A stretch of 64,000 nucleotides of DNA, from assembly GCA_024362935.1 (NCBI GenBank), contig JANCRA010000008.1:31800557-31864556 (forward strand), in the 5' to 3' direction. A program made the translations under genes and the position numbers. Below the pieces are notes generated by a model that had not been told where the DNA came from, searched no databases, and saw only the letters and a list, made by a program, of their open reading frames with translations. Shown here piece by piece: positions 48,682 through 60,543 of the stretch; the stretch's first letter is position 1, and every line of letters begins with the position of its first letter. The stretch is from Setophaga petechia. Its lineage: Eukaryota; Chordata; Aves; Passeriformes; Parulidae.

Positions 48682-48934
48682 TGTCATGGTTCAACCCCTG
48701 CCAGCAACTACAGATCACGCAGCTCACTCCTCCACCAGTGGGATCAGGGAGAGAATCAGAGGGTAAAAGCTGGAAAAATACTCAAGAATTGAGACAATGA
48801 CAATTTAACAGGAAAAGAAAAACCACACATGCAAAATGAAACAAGGAATTAATTTGCTGCTTCAGGTAGGCAGGCAGGTATTCAGACACCTGCAGGAGAA
48901 GAAAATTAATTCTTCTCCAGCCAAAACCAGAACT
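48682..48934 (+). mobile_element. shortened solo LTR, avian ERVL-type, with target duplication
   Basis: The same LTR family as 22716-23257. It starts 'tgtcatggttcaacccctgc' and ends 'ctccagccaaaaccagaact'. It is flanked by a perfect 5-bp direct repeat, GATGC (48677-48681 and 48935-48939), the duplication length typical of ERVL integration, so both ends are intact. It is only 253 bp because most of the 3' half is missing; the break lies near 48880-48901. It retains a stretch (about 48790-48835, around 'acaatttaacaggaaaagaa') that the 22.7-kb copy lacks. Confidence 0.88.
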
Positions 48935-48939
48935 GATGC

Positions 48940-49441
48940 TTGGCTTTGTCAATAGTATTTATTGTTGATTAATTTTTTCCCTTATCATGTTTATAATTTT
49001 CTTGTCCTTCATCTCCTGGCCTTTGAAAACAGAGGTATGGGACATCAACTTTGGTATCTGCATTCAGAAAAGGTCTCTGACAAGTCTTAACACCATCATT
49101 TTAGACATTTTAGTGAGAGAGGACCTTGCAACTAAATATTATTGCCATTATAAGAAATTATAGTAATTATTGAAGTGCTCAAATATCTTGAAGAAAAGCA
49201 TCAGAAAATTTAAATCTGAAAGAGAACTAGTCCTCTTCTGAGGAAAATGCCATTCAATATTCCATAAAGCAATAAGTAGTCAGAAGCCCTCTGAAAATCC
49301 TCCTTTCTACCTGCAACACCAGTGGTATGATTGCCAGATTTTCAAACATTGATTGAAAGGTGAAGGAGAAAAACATCACTGGTGGAACAGCGTACCACAA
49401 GGGGAAGGACAGAAATTAAATGCAGTGCTGCTGGAACAAAC
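48940..49441. other. non-coding stretch, unassigned
   Basis: AT-rich DNA, nothing recognised. Confidence 0.6.
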
Positions 49442-49554
49442 CTGTGTTCTGTGTAAGCTGTCAGGATCATGCACAGCAAAGGGATCATCTGCTTTTGGTA
49501 TGGCATCTGTCTGAATAGGACATTTGACACAAGATTCTGGAGACTCAGACTCTT
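49442..49554 (-). CDS. candidate coding exon, product unrecognised
   Basis: On the minus strand the acceptor (gttctttgtccacctgacaatgtccag, pyrimidine-rich upstream) precedes base 49554. An open frame of 113 nt runs to the donor ACACAG/GTTTGT at 49442. Phase is 0 in, with two bases passed on. The peptide (SLSLQNLVSNVLFRQMPYQK near its start) looks helical. Joining to 37440 restores a codon and keeps the frame open. No family recognised; the donor is only moderate. Confidence 0.28.
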
Positions 49555-50454
49555 CTGGACATTGTCAGGTGGACAAAGAACAGCAAGGAAGAAGAACAAT
49601 GTTCCAACAAATGAAATCACTCACAAAGCAAGTCTTATAAAAGAATGTGAGAAATGTAAACTGAAGTATTTTCTTTTCCATCAATGGGACAAGGCAAGGA
49701 CAAAATTTGACAGACTTTTTTTTTTTTTTTGGTCTCCACTGACTCCAATTTTAGTCCATACTTTCAAACATTTCTGTTACAAATTAGATACTGGATGTTA
49801 CTGTGAGGGCATGTATCTCCCTCAAAGAATCCAAGATAATTTATTTACTGTGGAGACAGAAGTTTATTTAAATTTTACCATTTGAGACTTCCAGAACATA
49901 TTTCAATTTACTTCCAGATTTTATCTTTGAACAAGAAAGGTTGAACTTTCAAAACAATATTTATTCTGTAAAACAGTAAAAAAAAAAAAATATGTGATCT
50001 TCCATATTTACATATGGAACTAGGAAAATAATGAGTTAGGTAAAAGATGGTACTTAGATGCCTCTTCAGATATTGCCATTGGTTTGGTTTAAAAGAAACA
50101 CTTCCATCTGTTGAAGCTTACTTTTACATACTCTTTAAAGTAGGATTTCCTTTGCACAGATTTTGGTTACTCTTATTTAAAAGAGCATTTTATTATTTAT
50201 AATTGCGTAATATTTTCCAAATGTTCACGTTAGATATAAGGTTTGGAAATTGCATATTTCAGTAAGGTACTCACATAATTACAATGTGCAATACTACAGA
50301 ACCACTTGTCCTGTAAAATTATTGACAAATACTGTTTGCCACATCTAAATGTGTTTAATCCAAATACCAAGATGATTATTTACACTGATTGATTTCTGGG
50401 AAACATCAGGGTGCTTCTTCCATTCCTTCCAACCTGACTGCAAGCACAGGATTT
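49555..50454. other. non-coding stretch, unassigned
   Basis: AT-rich with T runs near 49716-49730 and an A run near 49979-49990. No gene or transposon recognised. Confidence 0.6.
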
Positions 50455-51042
50455 ACTTTGAGCCTGGGCTGCATCTGTGGGGACACTGCTAGCAGAGAGG
50501 TAGAAATCTGATTATCCAGTTCTACATAATGCTTGTCAGGCCACATCTGTAGTACTGTGTCCAGCTCTGGTCCCAAAATTCCAAAAAAAACATGGATTGA
50601 TGGGAGGGGGTCCAAAGGAGGGCCATGAAGATAAAACAAAAGGCTGTAGAACCTGCCCTGTGAGGAAAGATGGGAGGAGTTAAGTTTTTTAATCTGAGAA
50701 AAGATGGGTCTCAGAGGGGTTCTCATCACTGTCTTCCAGTATTTAAAGTGTGACTATAAAGAGGATGGAACCTCTCTCCTCATGAAGATCCGCATGGAAA
50801 AGTCAAGGAGCAACATGTAAAGTTGTACCAGGTGTGGTTTCACCTTGACATAAGAAATAATTTTTTTATGGTTGAGTAAAACCATTCACTGGAACAACCT
50901 CCCCAGAGATGTGGTATAATCTTCATTGTTGGAGGTTTTCCAGATGCAATGGGACAGGGTGCTAGATGATTTTCCATAGGCTCCCATTCCTGCACAAATT
51001 TGGACCAGATCTCTTTCAATCTGTGCTGTTCTGTGATTGTAT
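50455..51042 (+). mobile_element. CR1 LINE fragment, about 0.6 kb of 3' region
   Basis: Sense-strand CR1 with landmarks in the expected order: 'gcctgggctgcatc', 'caggccacatctgtagtact', 'gtgtccagctctgg', 'ccaaaggagggcca', 'accattcactggaacaacct', 'ccccagagatgtgg', 'ttggaccagatctc' and the degenerate terminal 'ttctgtgattgt'. It spans the end of the ORF2-derived region and the 3' tail, is 5'-truncated, and has many frame-breaking changes. Inactive. Minus-strand open frames within it are artefacts. Confidence 0.9.
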
Positions 51043-54000
51043 AACCATGACTTATACAGATTCACCTGGTGGGACTAGTACAGGCTATGCTAGGAGATTT
51101 CCCCACACAGTAAATCAAAAGAAAAGTCACAGCTGACAAGTTTCAGATCTTTTATAGGTAACAGAAAACAGAAAATCGGGAAAATTCCTGGAGTAAGTAG
51201 GATTTACACTTGAGCTGCAGAATTGCAAAAACGCCAGAGAGCAAAGACAGGGTAAATACCTTTAATCTTGCAAACAAACAGCTCAAGGACTTAATTGGCA
51301 AAACACCCTTGGTTATTTTGTTTTAGGCAGAAGTTTCATCCCTATATACAAACAAAAAAATACAAACAAAAATACAAAAAAAATACAAACAAAAATACAA
51401 ACTCTGTTTTGACAAAATGTGAGTGCTTCAGGGGAGAAGAGCAGAGGTCCAAGTTGTTAGTTAAGCTGGGAAATAACAATTCTCAAAACAAAACAAAACA
51501 AAAAAAAATTAGTGTTGGCCAACAGTATATATACAGTATAAAAATGAACTCTGAATGTGAAAACCAGGAAAATATACCAAACAGATATACTGGATGCAGG
51601 TGTTGAAGTCTGATTCCAGCTGGCTCCAAGGAACCCAGTGGAGGAGCTGAGGGGAGCTGGTGCTGTCTCTGCAGATGATCTTCTTGAGTACTTCAGTATT
51701 TGTCATCTTTCTTTCTCAATACCCAAATCAGTAATTAAATTTATAGGCAAGGAATTAAGTAAATTTCCCAAGTTCAGTCTGTTTTGACCCCAACAGTAGA
51801 TAAAGTGTAATTTTGTTTAAAGATCAGTTATTTGAATTATGTTGGCATGAAAAATAGAGTAGATTTGAAACTCATTTTTGCCTTCAATGGAAATTTGTCC
51901 TTAAATATGAGCAGTCTAGGACTGTCAAGTTTATTAATAATATCTTGCATTTTTGTAGAGCTTTTCATACTGAAATATCCCAAAATATTTTCTAAATTAC
52001 AGCCTACTGGTCATCCAGATTTGTGCCATTTACAGCATCTCCAGCAAAAAAGGATAATGAATAACTTTGGCTATGGAAATGACAACCATATTTCATTTAA
52101 TACAATTTTTTCAACTTGTTTTGGAATCAAAAGCCCCACACTGTCTGCCTCCCAGGGCTAAGAATTCATCACTGGAAAATTACCTCTAATATATTGCAAA
52201 AAAGAGCATTTTGTGGGGTCCATCTAGAGCTGGTAGCAGTAGCTATTTAGCCTGTGCTTCATGAGTTTCTGCCATGAGGAAGGAGCTTGTGTGGCAGCTC
52301 AGGCTTGGACACTGGGTAAGGAAAATCTCTGCCAGATGCTGCAATGCTGAGAAAGAACCGAGGAGTCTGAGGAGTTCAAATAAGTTCCCCACCAGTGAGG
52401 AGCCACCTCAGATGATCCATGTGTGCTGTGAGCATTGGCCAGGGATGAACAGATTTCCATGTGAACAGCTGGGATAATTTCCCATGTAAACAAGACAACA
52501 AATTTATCTTTGCACTGCAATAGATTAACACATCGATTTCTAATAGCTTTCTGAACAAATAGTTAAGTGAACACACAGTTTTTCTAACCTTCAACAGAAT
52601 GCTTTCTTCATCCTCATGGCCTTTTTCTCCTTTTTTTAACTTCAGGACAATAAAAGAATAAGAACAAGATTTGCTACTTCTGGGAGAAACATAGTTCAGC
52701 CTAACATATTTAGGATTAGATCTCCCTTTCTGAGGAAGAATCAATATTTGCATTTTTGATCTCCATTCAGAAGTGTATGACACAGTTTCTAGTCACACTC
52801 TGTCATGCAGGGCAGAGCTTTCCATGGTAACTGGTTAATATAAATAAATAGATAAAATCTATTTCCTTTCTCTGAAGCCACATATGGAAGAAAATGTTTC
52901 AAATTTTGCACTGTTTCCTTCAGTATTTTGGGAATGCTTATGACTCTTATATAATTACCTGAAGAGAAAAATAATATTTAACAAATTTCTAGTATGTCAT
53001 AACGAAGGATAAACAGTTAACTCTTAATTAGGTAGTAAAAACATTAGAGTACAAACATTTCTTTTCCTGGTTGGTTTTAAAAAGATCTAGTTTTCTATAT
53101 TGTTTAGCCTGTGTCAAACAAAGCAATATATTCTGTTTCTTCTTCACATTCTTGACAAGTAAACACCTAAGAGTAAAACTTTTAGGCAATAGCACATGCA
53201 AATTTCAACCTTTGCCTATAGAAAATGAAATAAAAGAGAGGATTTTAGACAGAACATATTTTTTCTTTTGACACTCCCTGTCTATTTAAAAGTAGCAAAA
53301 AAATGCAAAACCATTGCATGAATAATTCATATCAAAGCAGATTTTTTGTTCTCTGCATGCTCTGAATTCAAGCATAAATGTCCTGTGTCTGCGTACATCA
53401 GTTAAGCATTTACTTGCTTCCAGAATCTTCCCTGTCTATTTAAAATTTCAGAATCTAATGGTTAAAAACAGAGTGATGTACAGTTCTAAGCTAAAAGGTA
53501 ATAACCATGTGAATACCAGAGAAGATATTTGGGGGAATAAAGGAAAAAACTTGTTCCCATTCTCTGCTTTGAACATGTAAGTGCAGTGAGGTGTCCTAGT
53601 CATAACCACATGTAATTATTATCTCTTTCTCCTCTGCAGCAGTTCATCCCCAGTTTTCAGGATATTTCTAAAAAAGTTATTTTTGTGAGCTTAGTATCAT
53701 AAGGTGGGAATTTGCCGAAAGGAATTCTTCCCACCCCTATTTGATTTCCCCAGAGCATTTGCCACAGATGACTGATAGAGTTTACTGATTTAGGCTACAT
53801 TATTTTTCTCATATCTGCTGCTGATCTATCCTGATATTGGAATAAATTATTAGCTTGTGCATGGTACTGTAAATGCATTTCAAACACTTAATGCATTCCA
53901 TCTACTGTTTTCAAATTATTTGTTTCCATTATCTGTTGATACACAGTTGTAGGAGGTAGGGAATTTCTTTCTTTGTCAAATACAACACTGAATATTTTCT

Positions 54001-54491
54001 TCTTTGATGATATAACAGAGTGGGGGAATAATGACTTTTTTAGCAGTGCAGGTATTTTTACTACTATTTCAGAATATTCTGCTTGATTAATTGTAATTTT
54101 CACCACACAACCACAGCAGACCACAGCTACCATACTCCTACACACCTTTCTTGCGTAGAAAGCTTGGCTGGCTTTCCCTGCTCACTCTGCCAAAATGTCC
54201 TCACTCCACAGGATCTGATGCTACTTCCACTGCTGTTAATTTTTAGTTGTCACACAGTGCCAGATTTTAAAATCTCACTGCAAACACAAATGGATTAAGA
54301 AGCTCTTCACACAGATAGCACACACCAATGGCCAGTGGTTATGCCTGGGATTTATTTATGCCAAGTTTCCTAAGCTTTTTCCAAGTCTCCTTTTTCTCTC
54401 TTGAGTTGGCTGGTGCTCTACACCAGAATGAGAGCAGAGGACACAAATGACTCACTCTACATGAGACAGCAGTGTTCATTCACATCCCAGA
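51043..54491. other. non-coding stretch, unassigned
   Basis: Contains an A-rich CAAAAATA-type simple repeat (51347-51403). The remainder is AT-rich with no recognised transposon or gene. Confidence 0.6.
51347..51403. repeat. (CAAAAATA)n-like A-rich simple repeat
   Basis: Four to five degenerate units of the type tacaaacaaaaa. It produces a lysine- and asparagine-rich open frame with no meaning. Confidence 0.85.
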
Positions 54492-54726
54492 AAACCACCT
54501 GCATCGTGGGCTGCATGGAAAGAAATGTGACCAGAAGGTTGAGGGAGGTGAGCTGCTCCCCCGCTCTGCTCCTGTCAGACCCCACCTGGAACACTGGGTA
54601 CTGGTTAGGTTCTTCCAGCATAGAAAGGACATGGAACTGTGGGAGCAAGTCCAGAGGAGGGCCACAAAGTTGATAAGGTGATAAAGTCCCTCCCCATGAA
54701 GTGAGGCTTATCTCTGGCCAGGGGCT
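54492..54726 (+). mobile_element. CR1 LINE, 5' half of an interrupted copy
   Basis: Sense CR1 sequence: 'gggctgcatggaaagaaatg', 'ccagaaggttgagggaggtg', 'cagaccccacctggaacact', 'gaaaggacatggaactg' and 'gcaagtccagaggagggcca'. It stops near 54726, and the next CR1 section in family order resumes at about 55280, so the two pieces are one insertion split by the LTR between them. The exact break is uncertain: about 20 bp of CR1 appear on both sides, and 54727-54753 matches neither element. Confidence 0.85.
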
Positions 54727-54753
54727 ATGTACAAATCACAAACAGGACAGGAC

Positions 54754-55279
54754 TGTTGTGGAACATGCCTTGAGCTGTTTCAGTTTTCAGCATCAGTCTC
54801 ACTACATGGTTATGACAATGGGAAGATGCAAGCAGCTCACATCCCAGGCAGCAGACCAAGAACTTAATGTTACATCTTACTTTATAAGTTTTTTGACCAA
54901 TCACACAAAGCAAAAGCATACTGACAGTAGTTCTATCCAACCACTATAAGCACACGTACCTTCAGTTAAAACAGTGCTTGCCTATTTTGAATACAATAGC
55001 TACTTGGAAGCCTTAAAACACGAGGCACAGAGCTTCGTTATTAAGCTTAAAACTTGCTAATATCTTACTAGATAAACTTTTCTGTATCTTAGAGAGTTAT
55101 TCTAGACAAGCGTCAATATACAGACCATTATTCTATTTCTCCTTGCTTTTCTACTTTTCAAATAATTTTTCTGTTGACCTATCTCATGGCTGCTGCTTAG
55201 CTCTAATCACAGTTCTACTGCCTCTGAGGCCTGCCTTTTGCAGCTTTCCCAAAACCCTCTAATTTTGTGGATTCCCACG
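54754..55279 (+). mobile_element. solo LTR of a passerine ERV, inserted in CR1
   Basis: Recognised from 'tgttgtggaacatgccttga', 'atgacaatgggaagatgcaa', 'agttttttgaccaatcacac', 'agataaacttttctgtatct', 'gttgacctatctcatggctg' and the 3' end 'aattttgtggattcccac'. It starts with TG; the final dinucleotide is CG, where CA would be expected. It is about 526 bp with no internal viral genes alongside. No matching target duplication was found, which suggests decay or a boundary rearrangement. It interrupts a CR1 in the same orientation, so it is younger than that CR1. Confidence 0.8.
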
Positions 55280-55657
55280 AGTCTGAGAAAGTTGGGGCTG
55301 TTCAGCCTGGAGAAGAGAAGGTTTCCTGAATGCATCACAGCAACCTTACAGTACCTGAAGGGGAACTACAGGGAAGCTGGAGAGGGTCTCTCCATCAGGA
55401 GCTGTAGTGATAGGGCAAGGAGTTACGGGTTCAAACTGAAAGAGTGGAAATTTAGAGATATGAAACAAATTCTTTAGTGTGATGGTGGTGAGACACTGCA
55501 GACAAGTTGTGAAGATCCCACTCCTGGCAGTGTTCAAGGCCAGGTTAGATGGAGCATTGAACAGCCTGGTCTGGTAGAAGGTGTCCCTGTCCATTGTAGG
55601 GAGTTGGATTTAAAGATTTTAAGGTTCCTTCCAGCCCAAGCCCTTCTATGATTCTAA
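55280..55657 (+). mobile_element. CR1 LINE, 3' half of an interrupted copy
   Basis: CR1 resumes with 'gagaaagttggggctgttca' and continues 'gcctggagaagagaaggttt', 'gtacctgaaggggaactaca', 'ggtggtgagacactgcagac', 'gtgttcaaggccaggttaga', 'gaaggtgtccctgtcc' and the terminal 'ttctatgattcta'. It is collinear with the 54492-54726 piece. The 3' octamer is present, so the original insertion was complete at its 3' end. Confidence 0.92.
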
Positions 55658-56922
55658 TTAAAGCAAAATTATTCTCAAAAAAAGTATTTAATGTATAACA
55701 GCCTGCATAATTTAAAGGATGCCACTGAGAGACAGTGGAAAAGTCCATGTAAGTACACAGAACTAACTCACCAGAGAAGATGAAGCAATAAGCCATTAAA
55801 GTTTTTTCAAAGGTTTACAGCTAGCAGTATGTGAGAGGGGTAATTGGAGAAGCTAAAGTTAATTTAGTTACATTTATCTTCCAAATTCCATTAAATTAAA
55901 TGAAAACAAGATAAGACCAGAGGGTCTTAACAACAATTGACCGATCTTAAAATTTGTTTTGCAAAGTAATTTAGCTTGGAAAGAGCTCAGGAAGGAAAAC
56001 CAACTCAAATGTTCAAAGTCTGCCAAAATCACAAATCTCTTACAGGGGCGAGTGATTGCCAGCCTTAAAAATAAGTGTTTCCATTTGCCAGTAATGATAC
56101 AAAAGCTACAGAAGGGAAAATAGTCCACAAGTCCGTAGCTACTTCTTCAATGTATTTAAATATGGTTTTAGGTTCTTTGACACAAAAAGTGAAATCTGGC
56201 AGTTGTTTTAGATTTTTACTTTTCACTCTTTCTGAAAGACAATATTTAGCATTCAACGGGGTTTTTTATGTACTTCAAGGTCTCTTTATTCACCTGAAGT
56301 GTTATATTAGAAAATCTCTCATATCATCACTAGTGAAATAGCAGTTGAATAGTTCACAAAATAACTTTTGGTGCAATTTACCATATAACTAAATTAAAGA
56401 AGGTTGCAAAAAAGGACAGGTGGTGTACCTTATGTTTTCCTCAATTTACAAGATTGCAGATAAACCCTTATGGTACAGCAGCTATTTCCTGTCATGCTTT
56501 TCTATTAGTAATCAGTTTATATACCACAGTTTTGCTCACATCAACTTCAGATAATATCTCCTAAATAGCTCAGCAGGTCAGATTTCAATCTTCTGTGATG
56601 TGATAATTCCATTAGATCATCATCCTTGCATTATTTCCTCTGTTCCTTTTGCTACTGACATATTTTGTTTATCCTACCAATCAATTCCTTTTCCAAGAGT
56701 CATCCTTCTTCATGAATAAGCTTTTCCAGTTTTCAAATGTTTTCTCTGATGTATTCCCTAATGTTCCTACATTTATTTTCTGAAACATCCTATAAAACTC
56801 ACCTTCATCCGAAGGCGATAATTAAACTGTTCTTTGTCTCCTGTGAATTATAACTCAGACAAACTATATTGTTCTCTTATCTTTCACTCTCCAGACATTT
56901 CTTTCAGCTTGATAATGATGTT
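55658..56922. other. non-coding stretch, unassigned
   Basis: AT-rich single-copy-looking DNA between the split CR1 and the long LTR. Short open frames only. Confidence 0.6.
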
Positions 56923-57885
56923 TGTATTGGGTTTGCATGGCAAGGATTTGGCAGAAGGGAGGCTGCTAGGGTGGCTTTTGTGAGAAGCTGCCAGAAGGCT
57001 CCCCATATCCAGCTGAGCCAATGTCAGCTGTTTCCAAGCTGGACCCACTGCTGCCCAAGGCTGAGCCCAGCAGCGACACTAGTAGGGCCTGTGGGATTAC
57101 ATAGTTAAAAAGAAGGGAATCTACTGCACAACACAACTGCAGATGGAGAGAGGTGTGAGAATATGTGAGAGAAACGTCTCTGCAGACACCAGTGTCAGTG
57201 GAGAAGGAGGGACAGGAGGTGCTGCAGGTGCTGGAGCAGAGATTCCTCTGCAGCTCATGTGCAGAGCATGGAGAGGCAGCTGTGCCCTTGCAGCCCATGG
57301 GTATCCATGGTGGAGCAAAGATCCACCTGCAGCCTGGGGAGGAGACGCATGCCAGAGCAGATGGATGTCCAGAGGGAAGGAGGTTGTGATCCCATGGGTA
57401 GCCAACACTGGAACAGACTCCTGGCAGGACTTGTGGACCCATGGAGAAAGGAGCTCACACTGGAACAGGATTGCTCACTCGACCTCTGGACCCATGGACA
57501 ACCCATGCCAGAGTGGCCAATTCCTGATGGGCTCCACCCTGTGGGAGGGACCTGCACTAGGGCAGTGCATGGAGGGCTGACTCCAACGGGAGGGACCCCA
57601 CACTGTAGCAGGGGAAGACTGTGAGGTAGTCCTCCTTCTGGGAAGGAAGGGGCACAGAAATAACATATGCTGACCTGACCTACTCTGATTTCTTTTGCAA
57701 TAGATTGAACTACTTTCCCCAAATCCAGTCTGGTTTTCAGTGGCAGGAACTGGTGTGGGATCTCTCCCTGCTCTTATCTCTAACCAGGAGCCTTTCATTA
57801 TATTTTCCCTGTCCAGCTGAAGAAGGGAGTGATAGAACAGCTTTGGTGATCATCTGACCCCCAGCCCACATCAACCCACTGGACA
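56923..57885 (+). mobile_element. long solo LTR (about 0.96 kb) of an avian ERV
   Basis: Recognised as a GC-rich avian ERV LTR: start 'tgtattgggtttgcatggca', then 'gtgagaagctgccagaaggc', 'cagctgagccaatgtcagct', 'atgtgagagaaacgtctctg', 'ggcaggacttgtggacccat', 'ggggaagactgtgagg', 'ctctccctgctcttatctct' and 'tccctgtccagctgaagaag', ending near 'catcaacccactggaca'. The middle (about 57230-57620) is built of degenerate internal repeats in which 'cactggaacag' and 'ggacccatgg' phrases recur. No clear target duplication and no adjoining gag, pol or env. It is GC-rich and stop-poor, so several 100-160 codon frames on both strands open by chance; none is a gene. Confidence 0.85.
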
Positions 57886-60204
57886 CTTTCCCTTCTGCTT
57901 TCTGACATGTCTTCCATGTCTTCTTTTTAGGAGTTAATTGGGCTTCAGGTATCTGACTTTTGCTGTAAAATCCCTGTCTGTAATTATATATCTATCCTTT
58001 GTCTTAAAGCAGATATGTTTGTACCCTAAATCTCTACTGGTGATTTTTCCTGCAGTAAGATTGATGACATTATGTATAGTTGACATTTATTCCAACATCT
58101 TTTCCTTTCCTTGCAACTGTATTCAAGCATCTCCTCAGTGAATATCTGCCATCAGTGATCTTTTCATTGCCCTGATTAAAGACAAATATTTCATCAGATA
58201 CCCTCTGTGGATTGCTTGATAACATCCCAGGCTCACGCAAATGAGCAATGCGCTTCCTGTTTGGCTGCAGAAGCTCTGGCCACATAAAGCAAAGGCAGTT
58301 CTCTTTATAGAAAGCTTCATTTGCAGGTTTAATTATCTCCCTGAGGTAATGCTAGTCCCCTCTGCTTTGCCTTTGACATGTTCTCTCACCAGGGTCAGCA
58401 GGAAGGACGTTAGACCCAGGACGTCAGGTGAAGAAACAAAGGATCAGCCACCCACACAAAGTTTTTGATCTGCTCTCTTCTAAAATATATTTGTCCCTAA
58501 ACAATGGGGTTTTGTTCCCATTTCACTTCATTTTTACAAGGTACTTTTATCTGGTCTGCTTTAATGAGACTTCCTTCTGTTTTTGCCTGTAGCAGTTCCC
58601 ACAGTGCAGTTGAAATTTTCTTTACATTTTATTATTTAATACTTTTATCATAGCCTTTGAACATTATTTGCTTATATGATACACTGTAACTTGAATTTAA
58701 TGAACTATAAATAAATTTTGTTTAATATTTAACATGGTTTTTTCAAGATCTAATAAAGCCTTTTCATATGACAGGAGACAAGGAAGGAGAGACTGATATT
58801 TGCAGCCTCTCTTCTTAGATGTAATTCACAGGTGTAACAGTAAAAAGAAGTAAATTAGAGCGTCAAAAGGAGAAAAATGCTGATGGTATGGACAAGAATT
58901 CTTCTTGTTTCAGACTTTGCAGTAGATACTGAAACAAAAACACTGCATCTGCTTTTCTAAAATATTGCCTGTTTTCATAAATTATTTACCATTGCTAGTG
59001 TATTAAATTACATCCCAAAATTGCCCTTCCCTGTCTGTGTACAGAGCCTCCCTGGGCAGACAAGCAGCATGTCCAGACTCCAGAGGGAGGAACACATGAG
59101 CGCTGGGTGAGTTATGTAGGATTGAGGAGATGCACAGTGTCTCACTGCCCAACAATGGAAAGATATTTTCTGCACAGTATGCTGCAGGAAGACATTAACA
59201 AAACCAAACATATTTAATGACTGTCTCTCAGCACTCTGAAGAAGGATTTATTAAGCCTGAGACAGTTCTCAGCTTTGTGATCTTTTGGGACAGTGCTGAA
59301 ATGGAGCAATGGGGAAGTTGCTTTCTCAAAACCATAACTGATTTTGGAAGTACTTTATGTGATTTGATAACTCTTGCTCCTTCAGGAATGTTTTCCTTGG
59401 ATGACATAGGATGGAACAGCTTGTTTCAAAGAGAAAAAATAGTCAATTACTAAGCCAGAGAAATACCGCATTGAAATTCAGTAAATCTCTCAAATGTTTT
59501 ATAAGGAATTTTACAGAAGCATTACATCAATTAGAATAAAAAGAAAGGAAGGTGGGGTTTTTTTGGTTATTGAGTGTGCAGGCACAATGGTCTAATATTA
59601 AATGCTGGAATTGTGAGTGGTTTCATTTACAACTGAGCACCCTACTTCCAGTTCCAGCTGCTCAATATTATGACCAAATCCTGATGTCACGAAATATGAA
59701 GAATAATTCAGTTCACCATATTACTCAAATGAAGTATCTCTGGCTGTCAATAATAAGTATAAAAATACCCCCAAAATAATGCTAATAAAAATCCCATTAA
59801 ATTTGTTTATTACAGAGAAGACAGATTTTATTATTTGCTGTATTCCTTCTATATAGCTTTTTGCTTCATGCTTTATAGAGATAAGACATCACGACAGTAT
59901 TAAATACAAGGCATATGCCATGTAGGTAGTTCAGTTTATCCAATAACCCATAAACATTGTTTGGTTTTCCATGGTTACTCAGGGGATGCTAGCACTTTCC
60001 TTCAACACCATTGGTTGCCAAGAATACAACAAATCTCTAAAAAACACAGCAGTTACAAATCCAGATTACAAGGGTGTAGTCCTGCATTCAGAAATTGCAT
60101 GTTGTAAATCTTGTTTGATGCAGCATTTGAATCCAGAATGTATCCTGAGCGGCATTTTTCTTTGGATTAATCAAGATTCTAAGATTGAAATAAGTGAAAA
60201 TAGT
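57886..60204. other. non-coding stretch, unassigned
   Basis: AT-rich, with no recognised repeat or gene. A moderately balanced patch at about 58230-58460 could be conserved non-coding sequence, but nothing in the sequence alone shows it. Confidence 0.55.
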
Positions 60205-60543
60205 AGAATCATTTATTCATAGAATGGGTTGGGTTGAAGGGACCTTAGAAATCATCCAGTTCCAACCTCTCTGCCATGAGCAGAGACACATTCCAACTAG
60301 AGGCTGCTCAAAGCCCCATCCAGCCTAGCCTTCAATACTTTCAGGGGTGGGGCATCCACAGCTTCTCTGGGCTACTTGTTCCAGTGCCTGACTATCATCA
60401 ACATAAAAAATTTCTCCCTAATATCTAATCTAAACACATCACCTTTCAGGTTAAAGCTATTCCCCCCTCCTATCACTGCATGCACCTGTGAAAAGTCCCT
60501 CTCCAGATCTCCCACCCCTTCAGATGTTGGTAGGCCACTATAG
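60205..60543 (-). mobile_element. CR1 LINE fragment, reversed
   Basis: Minus-oriented CR1: the reversed terminal octamers (agaatcatttattcatagaa) are followed by 'tgggttgggttgaagggacc', 'cagttccaacctctctgcca', 'ggctgctcaaagccccatcc', 'ggggtggggcatccacagct', 'cttgttccagtgcctgacta' and 'aagtccctctccagatctcc', ending near 'ggtaggccactata'. About 340 bp, 5'-truncated. It keeps an interpretable 3' end and is less decayed than the 17.2-kb copy. Confidence 0.93.

Noticed and set aside
50406..50729. 107-codon minus-strand open frame
   Set aside because: Antisense to the CR1 fragment at 50455-51042. Not conserved protein sequence of any kind I know, and CR1 reads on the plus strand.
54401..54949. Multiple short open frames on both strands
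   Set aside because: They fall in the split CR1 and the LTR inserted into it.
56966..57798. Several overlapping 95-158 codon open frames on both strands
   Set aside because: They lie inside the GC-rich, internally repetitive ERV LTR, which is naturally stop-poor. Opposite-strand frames of equal length and lack of family features argue against real genes.
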